Positions 15,495 through 21,949 of a DNA stretch of 36,900 nucleotides are shown one piece after another. Positions within the stretch are counted from its first letter, which is position 1. Each line of letters starts with the position of its first letter. The stretch is from Acidobacteriota bacterium (GTDB lineage: Bacteria; Acidobacteriota; Terriglobia; Bryobacterales; Bryobacteraceae). Both the position numbers and the translations under genes were made by a program. A model generated the notes under the pieces. It did no database searches and was not told where the DNA came from. It saw only the letters and a list, made by a program, of their open reading frames with translations. The stretch is taken from contig JANXRE010000145.1 in NCBI GenBank assembly GCA_025353165.1, positions 1 through 36,900 of the forward strand, given 5' to 3'.

Positions 15495-16957
15495 GACGAG
15501 TGTCGTATATCGGCCCGATCCTGCTGATCTTCATCGGCGCGATCTTTCTAATGCACAACGTCTACCCGGATCTGCCTCTGGCGGACTGGTTCGCGCAGTT
15601 CTGGCCGTTTCTGCTGATCGGCTGGGGCCTGCTGCGCCTGATCGAGGTTCTTACCTGGGCCGTGATGAAGAAGCCGCTGCCGTGCAACGGCATCAACGGC
15701 GGCGAGTGGGCTCTCATCGTGCTTCTGTTCGTGATCGGCAGCGGAGTCTCCGCGGTTCACGCGCGCGGCTGGTGGTCGGGGCCGAACTTCCAACTCGGAG
15801 ATTTCGACATGTTCGGCGAAGCCTTCGATTATCCGCTGGCGGGCCAGGTGGACCAGGCCGGCAAGACGCCCAAGATCCTCATCGAGAGCTTCCGCGGGAC
15901 TGCGCGCATCGTCGGCGCGGACACTACCGCCGTGACAGTTTCGGGACGTAAGTCCGTCCGCGCGCTCAAGCAGGCGGATGCGGATCAGGCCAATCTGCAG
16001 ACGCCGTTTGAAGTGGTGAAGAACGGAAACGACGTGATCATCCGCACCAATCAGGACCGCGGCTCAGACCGGCAGCGCATCAGCGCCGATCTGGAGATTA
16101 CGGTTCCCAAGGGCGCCTCGGTGGAAGCGCGCGGGCGCTACGGCGACTTCGAGATTACCGACATCGCGGGCGACGTCGATATCGCGAGCGATAACGCCGG
16201 GGTTCGCCTGCAGAACATCGGCGGCAGCGTCCGTGTGGACACGCGGAAGAGCGACATCGTGCGCGCCGTGGACGTGAAGGGCCAGATCGAGCTGAAGGGC
16301 CGCGGGAACGACCTCGACCTGCAGGACATCGCGGGGCCCGTCACGGTCTCGGCCACCTATACGGGCACGGTGCAGATGCGGAATATGTTGAAGCCGGTGC
16401 ACTATGAAGCGCCCCAGACGGAGCTCTCGTTCGAGCGGCTGCCAGGGCAGATTCAGATGACGGTCGGCGAGCTCACGGCGACCAATGTCGTCGGTCCTAT
16501 CCGGTTATCCGCCCGGGCAAAGGACGTGCAATTGAACGACTACAGCCAGGGTGTCGAGATTTCGGTGGACCGCGGCGACATTACGCTGCGGCCCTCTGCG
16601 GGTACGCTGGCACAGATGGAGATCCGGACGCGCTCGGGGGACATCGATTTCGCGGTGCCGGATAAGGCCCGGCTGGATCTGTCGGCGTCGACCGATCGGG
16701 GTGAGATCACGAACGACTTCGGGCCGGCGTTCAAGGGCGATCCCATGGGACGGGGGGCGACGCTGAAGGGCGCTATCGGCCAGGGGCCGCGCGTGGTGCT
16801 GGCCACCAACAGCGGGTCGATTACGGTGCGAAAGGCGTCGGGCTCGGAGACCTCGCAGGTAATTCGCGGGAAGTCGGACGACGAGGAAGACCCGTCGGCG
16901 CCGCCGGCCCCCGCCAAGGCACCGAAGGCGCCGCTGCCGCCCGCGCAGGAGCAGTAG
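15491..16957 (+). CDS. LiaF-type membrane protein with DUF4097 beta-helix domain
   Basis: The 488-residue protein has LiaI/LiaF-like helices at the N-terminus: about 8-24 (GPILLIFIGAIFLMHN), 35-53 (FWPFLLIGWGLLRLIEV) and 73-90 (WALIVLLFVIGSGVSAV). A long extracytoplasmic region rich in short repeated strands follows (about 125-450), for example ASVEARGRYGDFEITDIAGD, then GGSVRVDTRKSDI and RSGDIDFAVPDK. That is the right-handed beta-helix/adhesin-like pattern of DUF4097. The last 30 residues are Pro/Ala-rich. LiaF/DUF4097 proteins are linked to envelope-stress sensing. As last gene of the ECF operon it is a good candidate for the output or sensor facing the periplasm. A GC-rich hairpin at 16967-16987 follows. 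Function beyond this is not known. Confidence 0.82.
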   Translation: MRRVSYIGPILLIFIGAIFLMHNVYPDLPLADWFAQFWPFLLIGWGLLRLIEVLTWAVMKKPLPCNGINGGEWALIVLLFVIGSGVSAVHARGWWSGPNFQLGDFDMFGEAFDYPLAGQVDQAGKTPKILIESFRGTARIVGADTTAVTVSGRKSVRALKQADADQANLQTPFEVVKNGNDVIIRTNQDRGSDRQRISADLEITVPKGASVEARGRYGDFEITDIAGDVDIASDNAGVRLQNIGGSVRVDTRKSDIVRAVDVKGQIELKGRGNDLDLQDIAGPVTVSATYTGTVQMRNMLKPVHYEAPQTELSFERLPGQIQMTVGELTATNVVGPIRLSARAKDVQLNDYSQGVEISVDRGDITLRPSAGTLAQMEIRTRSGDIDFAVPDKARLDLSASTDRGEITNDFGPAFKGDPMGRGATLKGAIGQGPRVVLATNSGSITVRKASGSETSQVIRGKSDDEEDPSAPPAPAKAPKAPLPPAQEQ

Positions 16958-16966
16958 ACCGCGACC

Positions 16967-16987
16967 GCGGGTCCCCCGTGGGCCCGC
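16967..16987. terminator. Possible terminator hairpin after the ECF operon
   Basis: GCGGGTCCC (16967-16975), loop CCG, TGGGCCCGC (16979-16987) pair with one G-T wobble and one end mismatch. It lies 10 bases after the last operon gene. There is only a weak TCTT after it, so termination is unproven. Confidence 0.35.
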
Positions 16988-17238
16988 TCTTCGCGCAATG
17001 GCCTCAACCTCAAGCACCTGCAAACAGGCGTCGGCCGCGGACCGGGGGGTCCTCCCCTTTAACAAGCTGCTAGCTTGAGCTTCTTGGACTGCGTGGCTGC
17101 CGACCTCCCATGACGCCGTCTCGGGCCAACTTCCGAATTGCCGACCGTCCGGACACAATTCGTAAACGCTGCGCCTCCGCCGGAACACGCCAGATAGAGC
17201 CTCAATGTTAGGCAGGAGTCAGAGGTGGAAGGCGCACT
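16988..17238. other. Non-coding stretch with one palindromic repeat
   Basis: No credible gene was found in this part of the gap between the ECF operon and the BrnT/BrnA locus. It holds GCGGACC-GGGG-GGTCC at 17037-17052, a relative of the palindrome at 2950-2967. The rest of the gap, to 17819, carries gene fragments listed separately. Confidence 0.5.
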
Positions 17239-17406
17239 TCAATCGACCGGCCTAATTTCCACGGCGGAGCGTAGTTTCCTTAGAACCTCCAGCGCCACCT
17301 TCATGTCAGAGTGGTCAACGCAGGATGCCCCCTGATTGGCCCACGCCGCTATCAACAGAAACCGTTGTCCGTTGCCTGCTGGAACATAGCTTGTCCGGAA
17401 GACGGA
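17239..17406 (-). pseudogene. C-terminal fragment of an unrecognised protein
   Basis: On the minus strand an open stretch reads SVFRTSYVPAGNGQRFLLIA and then WANQGASCVDHSDMKVALEV followed by LRKLRSAVEIRPVD and a TGA at 17239-17241. It has the composition of real protein, unlike the Arg/Ser-rich shadows nearby. It has no start or N-terminal part: upstream it runs directly into the PD40 remnant on the other strand at about 17416. I do not recognise the family. It may be the tail of a gene cut by the same rearrangement that broke the PD40 gene. Confidence 0.25.
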
Positions 17407-17415
17407 GCAACCGCT

Positions 17416-17774
17416 GGGGGAACCGAGCCGCGATGGCGGAGGGACGGGCGGGAGATTTACTATCTGGCGCCGGATCGGAAGCTGATGGCCGTGTCCGTCT
17501 CGCCGGGACCGGCGTTCGCGGTACCCCAGGCGCTGTTCCAGACCCAAGTTCCCGCACGAAGCCTGTTGTCAACGTCTTCACCGGCCAACGTTTCGATGTC
17601 TGGCTGTTGCCAATGTCCGGAGACCACACCCCCAAGCCGCTGATCGAAGGACCAGGCGATCAGTTGCAGGGTAGCTTCTCGCCCGATGGCCGGTTCGTGG
17701 CCTATGCGTCCAGTGAATCCGGCAGGTTCGAAGTCTATGTCCAGACATTGCCGCTGCCGGAGCGGAAGTGGCAG
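17416..17774 (+). pseudogene. Rearranged remnant of a PD40/WD40 beta-propeller protein (TolB-like)
   Basis: Two pieces of one family lie here in different frames. Piece A (17416-17553) reads GGTEPRWRRDGREIYYLAP followed by DRKLMAVSVSPGPAFAVPQA and LFQTQVP, the extreme C-terminal block of acidobacterial WD40/PD40 proteins, often fused to serine/threonine kinases. Piece B (17565-17774, shifted frame) reads NVFTGQRF, then DVWLLPMSGDHTPKPLIEGP and FSPDGRFVAYASSESGRFEV up to RKWQ, which in intact homologues comes before piece A. The order is therefore permuted, with the join at QRF/DVWLLP. No start codon, kinase domain or full propeller remains. The following base run leads straight into the BrnT locus. 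Confidence 0.6.
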
Positions 17775-17802
17775 GCGTCACATGGAATGGCCGTGAGGCG
17801 TG

Positions 17803-17815
17803 ATACGATTCGTAT
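17803..17815. promoter_or_regulatory. Palindromic operator candidate overlapping the -10 of the BrnT/BrnA locus
   Basis: ATACGA-T-TCGTAT is a perfect 13-base palindrome that overlaps a -10-like TATAAC at 17813-17818, immediately before the degenerate brnT. BrnA antitoxins of the ribbon-helix-helix type repress their own promoters, so this is a natural candidate binding site. Confidence 0.45.
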
Positions 17816-17819
17816 AACA

Positions 17820-18116
17820 GTGTGATTCGAGTGGGATGCAGAAAAGGACGCCGAGAATCAACGCAAGCACGGCGGCATCGCATTCTCAAGCGCGGCCCTT
17901 GTCTTTGACGATCCCGGCGTCCGGTTTCGCACGGATAGAGTCGTTGACGGCGAACAGCGGTGGCACGCCATTGGCGCCGTCGAGAAAGCAGTCTTACTGG
18001 TCGTCCACGTATACCGCGAGGAAAACGAAAATGGCGAAGAAATCGTCCGCATCGTCTCGGCCCGCGAAGCTAATCAGCGTGAGCGCCGAATCTATATTCA
18101 ACAAGCCGGTAAGTAG
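17820..18116 (+). pseudogene. brnT: BrnT-family toxin with a stop at codon 2
   Basis: The frame from 17826 to the TAG at 18114-18116 encodes a complete BrnT-like body: FEWDAEKDAENQRKHGGIAF, then the middle LVFDDPGVRFRTDRVVDGEQ and RWHAIGAVEKAVLLVVHVYR, then EEIVRIVSAREANQRERR. BrnT proteins are small ribonuclease toxins of RelE-like fold. They normally begin M-R-F-E-W/F-D. Here the bases before TTC GAG TGG are GTG TGA, so the arginine codon (CGA or similar) has become a stop, and no ATG, GTG or TTG follows nearby in frame. The toxin is therefore probably not made, unless a non-standard start such as ATC/ATT is used or a leaderless start within the frame exists. brnA overlaps its end by 86 bases. 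Confidence 0.7.
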
Positions 18117-18360
18117 ACGGCAGAAAGCCGTTCTGGCTCGCATGGCCAAGCGCCAGGCCGCGAAAGACGATTCCTGCATTAATTACTCGGACATCCCAGC
18201 GCTGACCAATGCGCAACTAGCCCAATTCCGCCGAGCCCCCAAGGTGCTGGTGGCTACCCGCTTGGACCGGGATGTTTACGACTGGCTCCGGCAGTTCGGA
18301 AAAGGCTATTCCACCCGTATTAACAATATTCTCCGGGCCGTTATGTCCCAGGCGCATTGA
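18031..18360 (+). CDS. brnA: BrnA-family antitoxin
   Basis: The 109-residue protein from ATG 18031 ends with the DNA-binding block KVLVATRLDRDVYDWLRQFG followed by KGYSTRINNILRAVMSQAH, which is the BrnA signature (ribbon strand then helix-helix). The N-terminal part is basic and helical (FNKPVSRRQKAVLARMAKRQ) and is expected to wrap and neutralise BrnT. GTG 18079 (residue 17) is an alternative start, which would reduce the overlap with the toxin frame. BrnA represses its own operon, likely through the palindrome at 17803-17815. Because the toxin in front carries a nonsense codon, this may be a solitary antitoxin that now protects against related toxins or acts only as a repressor. The antitoxin frame itself is intact. 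Confidence 0.8.
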   Translation: MAKKSSASSRPAKLISVSAESIFNKPVSRRQKAVLARMAKRQAAKDDSCINYSDIPALTNAQLAQFRRAPKVLVATRLDRDVYDWLRQFGKGYSTRINNILRAVMSQAH

Positions 18361-18424
18361 TCGATAGAACTTTAAGGAAGAAGCGCCGGCACCTTCGGGA
18401 GCGCGCGGGATACGGATTGTAATC

Positions 18425-19402
18425 TTAGTCCGTGTGGGCGCTCGCGTAGTAGCCCCGGCGCGCTTGCACGTGCAGGTCTTTCTCCTTCGGCTTGATCTCG
18501 ATCCGCCGGAACGAACCGTCCCGCGTGCCGCTGGAGGACGCGTAGGCGAGCGCGTACTGGCTGCGCATCTCGTCCTGGATTTCTTTAAAGATGTCGTCCA
18601 GCGTGTGCTTGCGGTCCACCTTAAGGACCCGGCCTCCGGTCTCCTCGGCCATGCGCTTCAGCGGCCCGTCTCCGTATCCGCCGCCGTACATCCCGTAACC
18701 GTAGGCGCTGGGATCCACGTAGTAGATGCCGTAGACAATCGCGTCCGCCAGTTGGGCGGCCTTGATCGCCTGCTGGATCGGGTAGCGGCTGCCCTGATCC
18801 ACGCCGTCCGTGATCACTACGATAGCCTTCCGGCCGACTTGACCTTTGAGCTGCTCGGTCGCGGCCAGATAGACCGTGTCGTATAAGATGGTGCCTTTCG
18901 GCGTGATGGCCGTCGGCACCGGGCCTGGGTGCAGTCCGCCGACCTGCGAGTTCACCTTCAGCCCTTCGAGCCCGCGCTGCAACAACTTCGGCGAACTCGT
19001 GTAGTCCTGCAACAAGTCGGCGTCGGCGCCGAAGCTGATTAGGAACGCTAGGTCTTTGGGCCGAAGCACCTTGGAGAAGAACTGATACGCGGCGCGCCGC
19101 TCGATCTCGATCAGGTTCTGCTGGCTGAGGCTGACGTCCACCAGCAGCCCGATGGTCAACGGCAGATCGGTCTCCCGGGTGAAGTAGCGTATGGCCTGCT
19201 GTTTCCCGTCTTCATAGAGCGTAAAATCGTCTTTTGTGAGACTTCCGACAAGCCCGTTCTGCTTGTTGTGGACGCTGAACAGGACGTTGATCAGGTCCAC
19301 GTCGACCTTGATGGTCGCGTCCTGCGCGGCCTGCTCCGGCGGCGGAGTCTGCTGGGCAAACACGGGGAAAACCAGGAGGAGAAGGCACACCAATTGCTGC
19401 AT
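18425..19402 (-). CDS. VWA domain protein (acidobacterial VWFA-related), secreted
   Basis: The 325-residue protein from ATG 19402 has a signal peptide (MQQLVCLLLLVFPVFAQ). The frame extends to GTG 19462 over the start of the divergent alkA gene, but that would bury the signal, so ATG 19402 is preferred. Residues about 35-80 carry the preceding IKVDVDLINVLFSVHNKQNG and DDFTLYEDGKQQ segment that is standard in the acidobacterial VWFA-related family. The VWA domain starts at LPLTIGLLVDVSLSQQN with an intact MIDAS (DxSxS), continues with PKGTILYDTVYLA and the third metal residue in VITDGVDQGSR. The family occurs in many copies in Acidobacteria and its function is unknown, presumably binding proteins at the envelope. 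It is divergent from alkA with 39 bases between starts. Confidence 0.87.
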   Translation of the reverse strand: MQQLVCLLLLVFPVFAQQTPPPEQAAQDATIKVDVDLINVLFSVHNKQNGLVGSLTKDDFTLYEDGKQQAIRYFTRETDLPLTIGLLVDVSLSQQNLIEIERRAAYQFFSKVLRPKDLAFLISFGADADLLQDYTSSPKLLQRGLEGLKVNSQVGGLHPGPVPTAITPKGTILYDTVYLAATEQLKGQVGRKAIVVITDGVDQGSRYPIQQAIKAAQLADAIVYGIYYVDPSAYGYGMYGGGYGDGPLKRMAEETGGRVLKVDRKHTLDDIFKEIQDEMRSQYALAYASSSGTRDGSFRRIEIKPKEKDLHVQARRGYYASAHTD

Positions 19403-19441
19403 CGCTAAACTGTTGGATGGTCCTGCCGCCGATCTGGTTCC

Positions 19442-20053
19442 ATGCGTAAAGCCATCGTTCACTTAAAGAAAGCCGATCCCGTGCTGCGCGCCATCATCGA
19501 GCGCGCCGGTCCCTATCGGATCGAATACCGCGAGCCGGTTTTCGAAACGCTGGTGCGGTCCATCGTGTACCAGCAGTTGAGCGGGCGCGTCGCGAGCCTG
19601 ATCTTCGGGCGGCTGGCCGGCGCGATTCCCGAATCGCCGATTACACCCCAGGGCGTCATGCGCCTCACTCCGAGGAAGATGCGCGCACTCGGCCTGTCGA
19701 AGCAGAAGACCGTATACATCCGCGATCTCGCCAAACGAACCATCGCCGGACAGATCGATTTCGACGCCTGCCTGGGCCTCGCGGACGGCGAGCTGATCGA
19801 GCGCCTCACCGTCGTGAAGGGGATCGGCGTTTGGACCGTGCAGATGTTTCTGATGTTCGCGCTCCGGCGCACCGACGTACTGCCGGTGGGCGACCTCGGC
19901 GTGCGCGCCGCCATGCAGCGCGCCTACGGGCTGGCGGAGCTGCCGAAGCCGGCGGAGATGCAGCGCATCGCGGAGCCGTGGAAGCCGTACTGCTCGGTCG
20001 CGAGCTGGTATCTTTGGCGGAGCCTGGAAGAGAAACCTACCGGCCGTCCTTGA
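19442..20053 (+). CDS. DNA-3-methyladenine glycosylase II (AlkA-type, HhH-GPD)
   Basis: The 203-residue enzyme should remove alkylated bases from DNA in base-excision repair. The helix-hairpin-helix is VVKGIGVWTVQMFLMFA (residues 124-140), followed by the catalytic aspartate in PVGDLGVR (Asp151). The N-terminal VFETLVRSIVYQQLSGRVAS block is the family's standard second segment. It lacks the extra N-terminal domain of E. coli AlkA, as short bacterial and yeast MAG-type members do. No iron-sulphur cysteine loop is present. ATG 19442 is used. It is divergent from the VWA gene, and its last 17 bases overlap the 3' end of the convergent oxidoreductase gene. Confidence 0.92.
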   Translation: MRKAIVHLKKADPVLRAIIERAGPYRIEYREPVFETLVRSIVYQQLSGRVASLIFGRLAGAIPESPITPQGVMRLTPRKMRALGLSKQKTVYIRDLAKRTIAGQIDFDACLGLADGELIERLTVVKGIGVWTVQMFLMFALRRTDVLPVGDLGVRAAMQRAYGLAELPKPAEMQRIAEPWKPYCSVASWYLWRSLEEKPTGRP

Positions 20054-21623
20054 TCATTTCGCGGGCGCAATTGTGGCCGGGCGCGCCCATCACCCCGCCG
20101 CCCGGATGCGCGCCCGAGCCGCACAGGTACAACCCGCGGATCGGCGTCCGGTAGCGGGCCCACCCGGCCACCGGGCGCATCACGAACATCTGGTCCAGAC
20201 TCATCTCGCCGTGGAAGATGTTGCCGCCGGTAATTCCGTAGCGCCGCTCCATGTCGAGCGGCGTGAGCACTTGCCGGTCGACGACGATGTCGCGGAAATT
20301 GGGCGCGTATTCCGAGATGATGTCGAACACGCGATCGGCGAACGGCTCTCGCAGTTCGTCCCAGGTCGCGCCCTTCAGCGTGTAGGGGGCGTACTGGAGG
20401 AAAATTCCCATGATGTGTTTGCCGGCCGGCGCCAGCGACGGATCGTACATCGTCGGGATGGTCATCTCCAGCAGCGGCGATTGCGAAGGCCGCCCGTACT
20501 TCGCGTCGTCCCATGCGCGCTCGACGTATTCGATGCTCGGGCAGATGTGCATGGTCGCGCCGTGCTGCGGCCCCGGCGCGCCGGGCAGCGCTTTGAATTC
20601 CGGCAGGCCGTTTAGCGCGACGTTGATCTTGAGCGACGTGCCTTCGCAGCGCAGCAATTCGACGGAGCGGACGAATTCGGCGGGCAGTTCGCGGGTATCC
20701 ACCAGGTGGAGGAACGTGCGCTTCGGATCGCAGTTGCTCGCGACCACCGGCGCATGGATCTCCTCGCCGCTTTGCAGCACGACTCCGGCGGCGCGGCCGT
20801 CGCGGATCAAAATGCGCTGCACGGGCGCGCCGGTGCGGATGGTCGCGCCCTTGGCCCGCGCAGAATCGGCGATTGCGTTCGAGACCGCGCCCATGCCGCC
20901 GCGCACGAAGCCCCACAGCCCGCGATGGCCGGCTACGCTGCCCATGCAATGGTGCAGCAGAATGTAGGCGGTGCCGGCGGATCTTGGGCCCCCGTTCGCT
21001 CCGATCACGCCGTCGGTGGCCAACGTGACTTTCACCTCGGGGGATTCGAACCATTCGTCCAGCAGTTCCGAAGCGCTCTGGGTGAAGATCTTGACGAGGC
21101 CCGCCATCTCGCGCCGCGAGAGCCCGCGCAATTTCGCCGCCAGTTTCAGCCAGTCGAGAAGCGAGCCGATGCCGTTCGGCGGGAATTCCGGCGGGGTGGT
21201 CAGCAGCAATCCTTCGACCACTTGCGAAAGTTTCTCCAGGTGATCTTCGTAGGCCGGATACACGTCGGCATCGTGCTGCGAGAACTTCGCGATCTCGGCG
21301 AGCGTTCGCTGGCGGTCCTGCCACATGAAGAAATGGCGGCCGTCGGGGAAGGCGGAGAAGAACGCCGGATCTTTCGCGTCGACTTTGTAGCCGTAGCGCT
21401 CGAGTTCCAGGTCGCGGATGACCTTCTCCTGCAAGAGGCTGGTCAGATACGCGCCGGTGGACACCCGGTATCCGGGCCAGATCTCCTCGGTGACGGCGCA
21501 CCCGCCGACCAGGTCGCGCGCTTCCAGAACCAGCACCTTGCGTCCGGCCTGCGAGAGGTACGCCGCGGCGACCAACCCGTTATGTCCACCTCCGACCACG
21601 ATCACGTCAAAACTTTGCGCCAA
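20037..21623 (-). CDS. FAD-dependent oxidoreductase, phytoene desaturase-like (PYROXD2-type)
   Basis: The 528-residue protein starts MAQSFDVIVVGGGHNGLVAA, with the GxGxxG dinucleotide-binding loop at residues 11-16 and the acidic strand end VLVLEARDLVGG. The C-terminal FAD motif GLYLCGSGAHPGGGVMGAPG is also present, so both halves of the FAD site are intact. The family (carotenoid desaturase fold, PYROXD2-like) contains amine oxidases, desaturases and proteins of unknown substrate; no carotenoid genes are nearby. The start is TTG 21623, supported by a strong Shine-Dalgarno GGGGAGGA (complement of 21630-21637) 6 bases upstream; no ATG is nearby. It is convergent with alkA (17-base overlap) and divergent from the glycoside hydrolase gene across a 326-base gap. 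Confidence 0.88.
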   Translation of the reverse strand: MAQSFDVIVVGGGHNGLVAAAYLSQAGRKVLVLEARDLVGGCAVTEEIWPGYRVSTGAYLTSLLQEKVIRDLELERYGYKVDAKDPAFFSAFPDGRHFFMWQDRQRTLAEIAKFSQHDADVYPAYEDHLEKLSQVVEGLLLTTPPEFPPNGIGSLLDWLKLAAKLRGLSRREMAGLVKIFTQSASELLDEWFESPEVKVTLATDGVIGANGGPRSAGTAYILLHHCMGSVAGHRGLWGFVRGGMGAVSNAIADSARAKGATIRTGAPVQRILIRDGRAAGVVLQSGEEIHAPVVASNCDPKRTFLHLVDTRELPAEFVRSVELLRCEGTSLKINVALNGLPEFKALPGAPGPQHGATMHICPSIEYVERAWDDAKYGRPSQSPLLEMTIPTMYDPSLAPAGKHIMGIFLQYAPYTLKGATWDELREPFADRVFDIISEYAPNFRDIVVDRQVLTPLDMERRYGITGGNIFHGEMSLDQMFVMRPVAGWARYRTPIRGLYLCGSGAHPGGGVMGAPGHNCAREMIKDGR

Positions 21624-21949
21624 GAATATTCCTCCCCGCTAAATCTTACTGGAAACGGCGGCGATGTCGCTGAAATGGTTCCTTCACATCGGAGGCAGTT
21701 CACTGACTGAACCGTCGCGGAGGCCCTAGGCGGGTCGGGGCTCATACGCCAAGTTGCCTAACAGAACTTTGTACCGTCGGAGCTGTGGGATTGCAAACAG
21801 CGTTTTGCAATTGCGAAATAGATCCCCATTTAGTCGCGTAGTGTAGAACGATCTGCCGCCCGGCGGAGACTGGAGCCGTCGCGTTGGACTGCGCGGTGTA
21901 CGCGGCACCTGACCGGACAACTGGCCGTGGATGTTCTAAGATCGGCAGC
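21624..21949. other. Divergent intergenic region of about 326 bases
   Basis: It must contain promoters for the minus-strand oxidoreductase and the plus-strand glycoside hydrolase. The one conspicuous feature is the inverted repeat at 21790-21811. No gene was found. Several weak open frames across it have no ribosome-binding site and no recognisable sequence. Confidence 0.5.
21790..21811. promoter_or_regulatory. Inverted repeat, possible operator of the glycoside hydrolase gene
   Basis: ATTGCAAA (21790-21797), spacer CAGCGT, TTTGCAAT (21804-21811) is a perfect 8-bp inverted repeat about 140 bases before the glycoside hydrolase start. The half-site TTGCAAAC also occurs in the LacI-type sites at 484-498 and 603-619, so a LacI-like regulator is one possibility. 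It has no proof. Confidence 0.35.

Noticed and set aside
19924-21501. A 525-residue minus-strand ORF within the FAD oxidoreductase region
   Set aside because: It is an Arg-rich alternative frame of the oxidoreductase; the real frame has intact FAD motifs.
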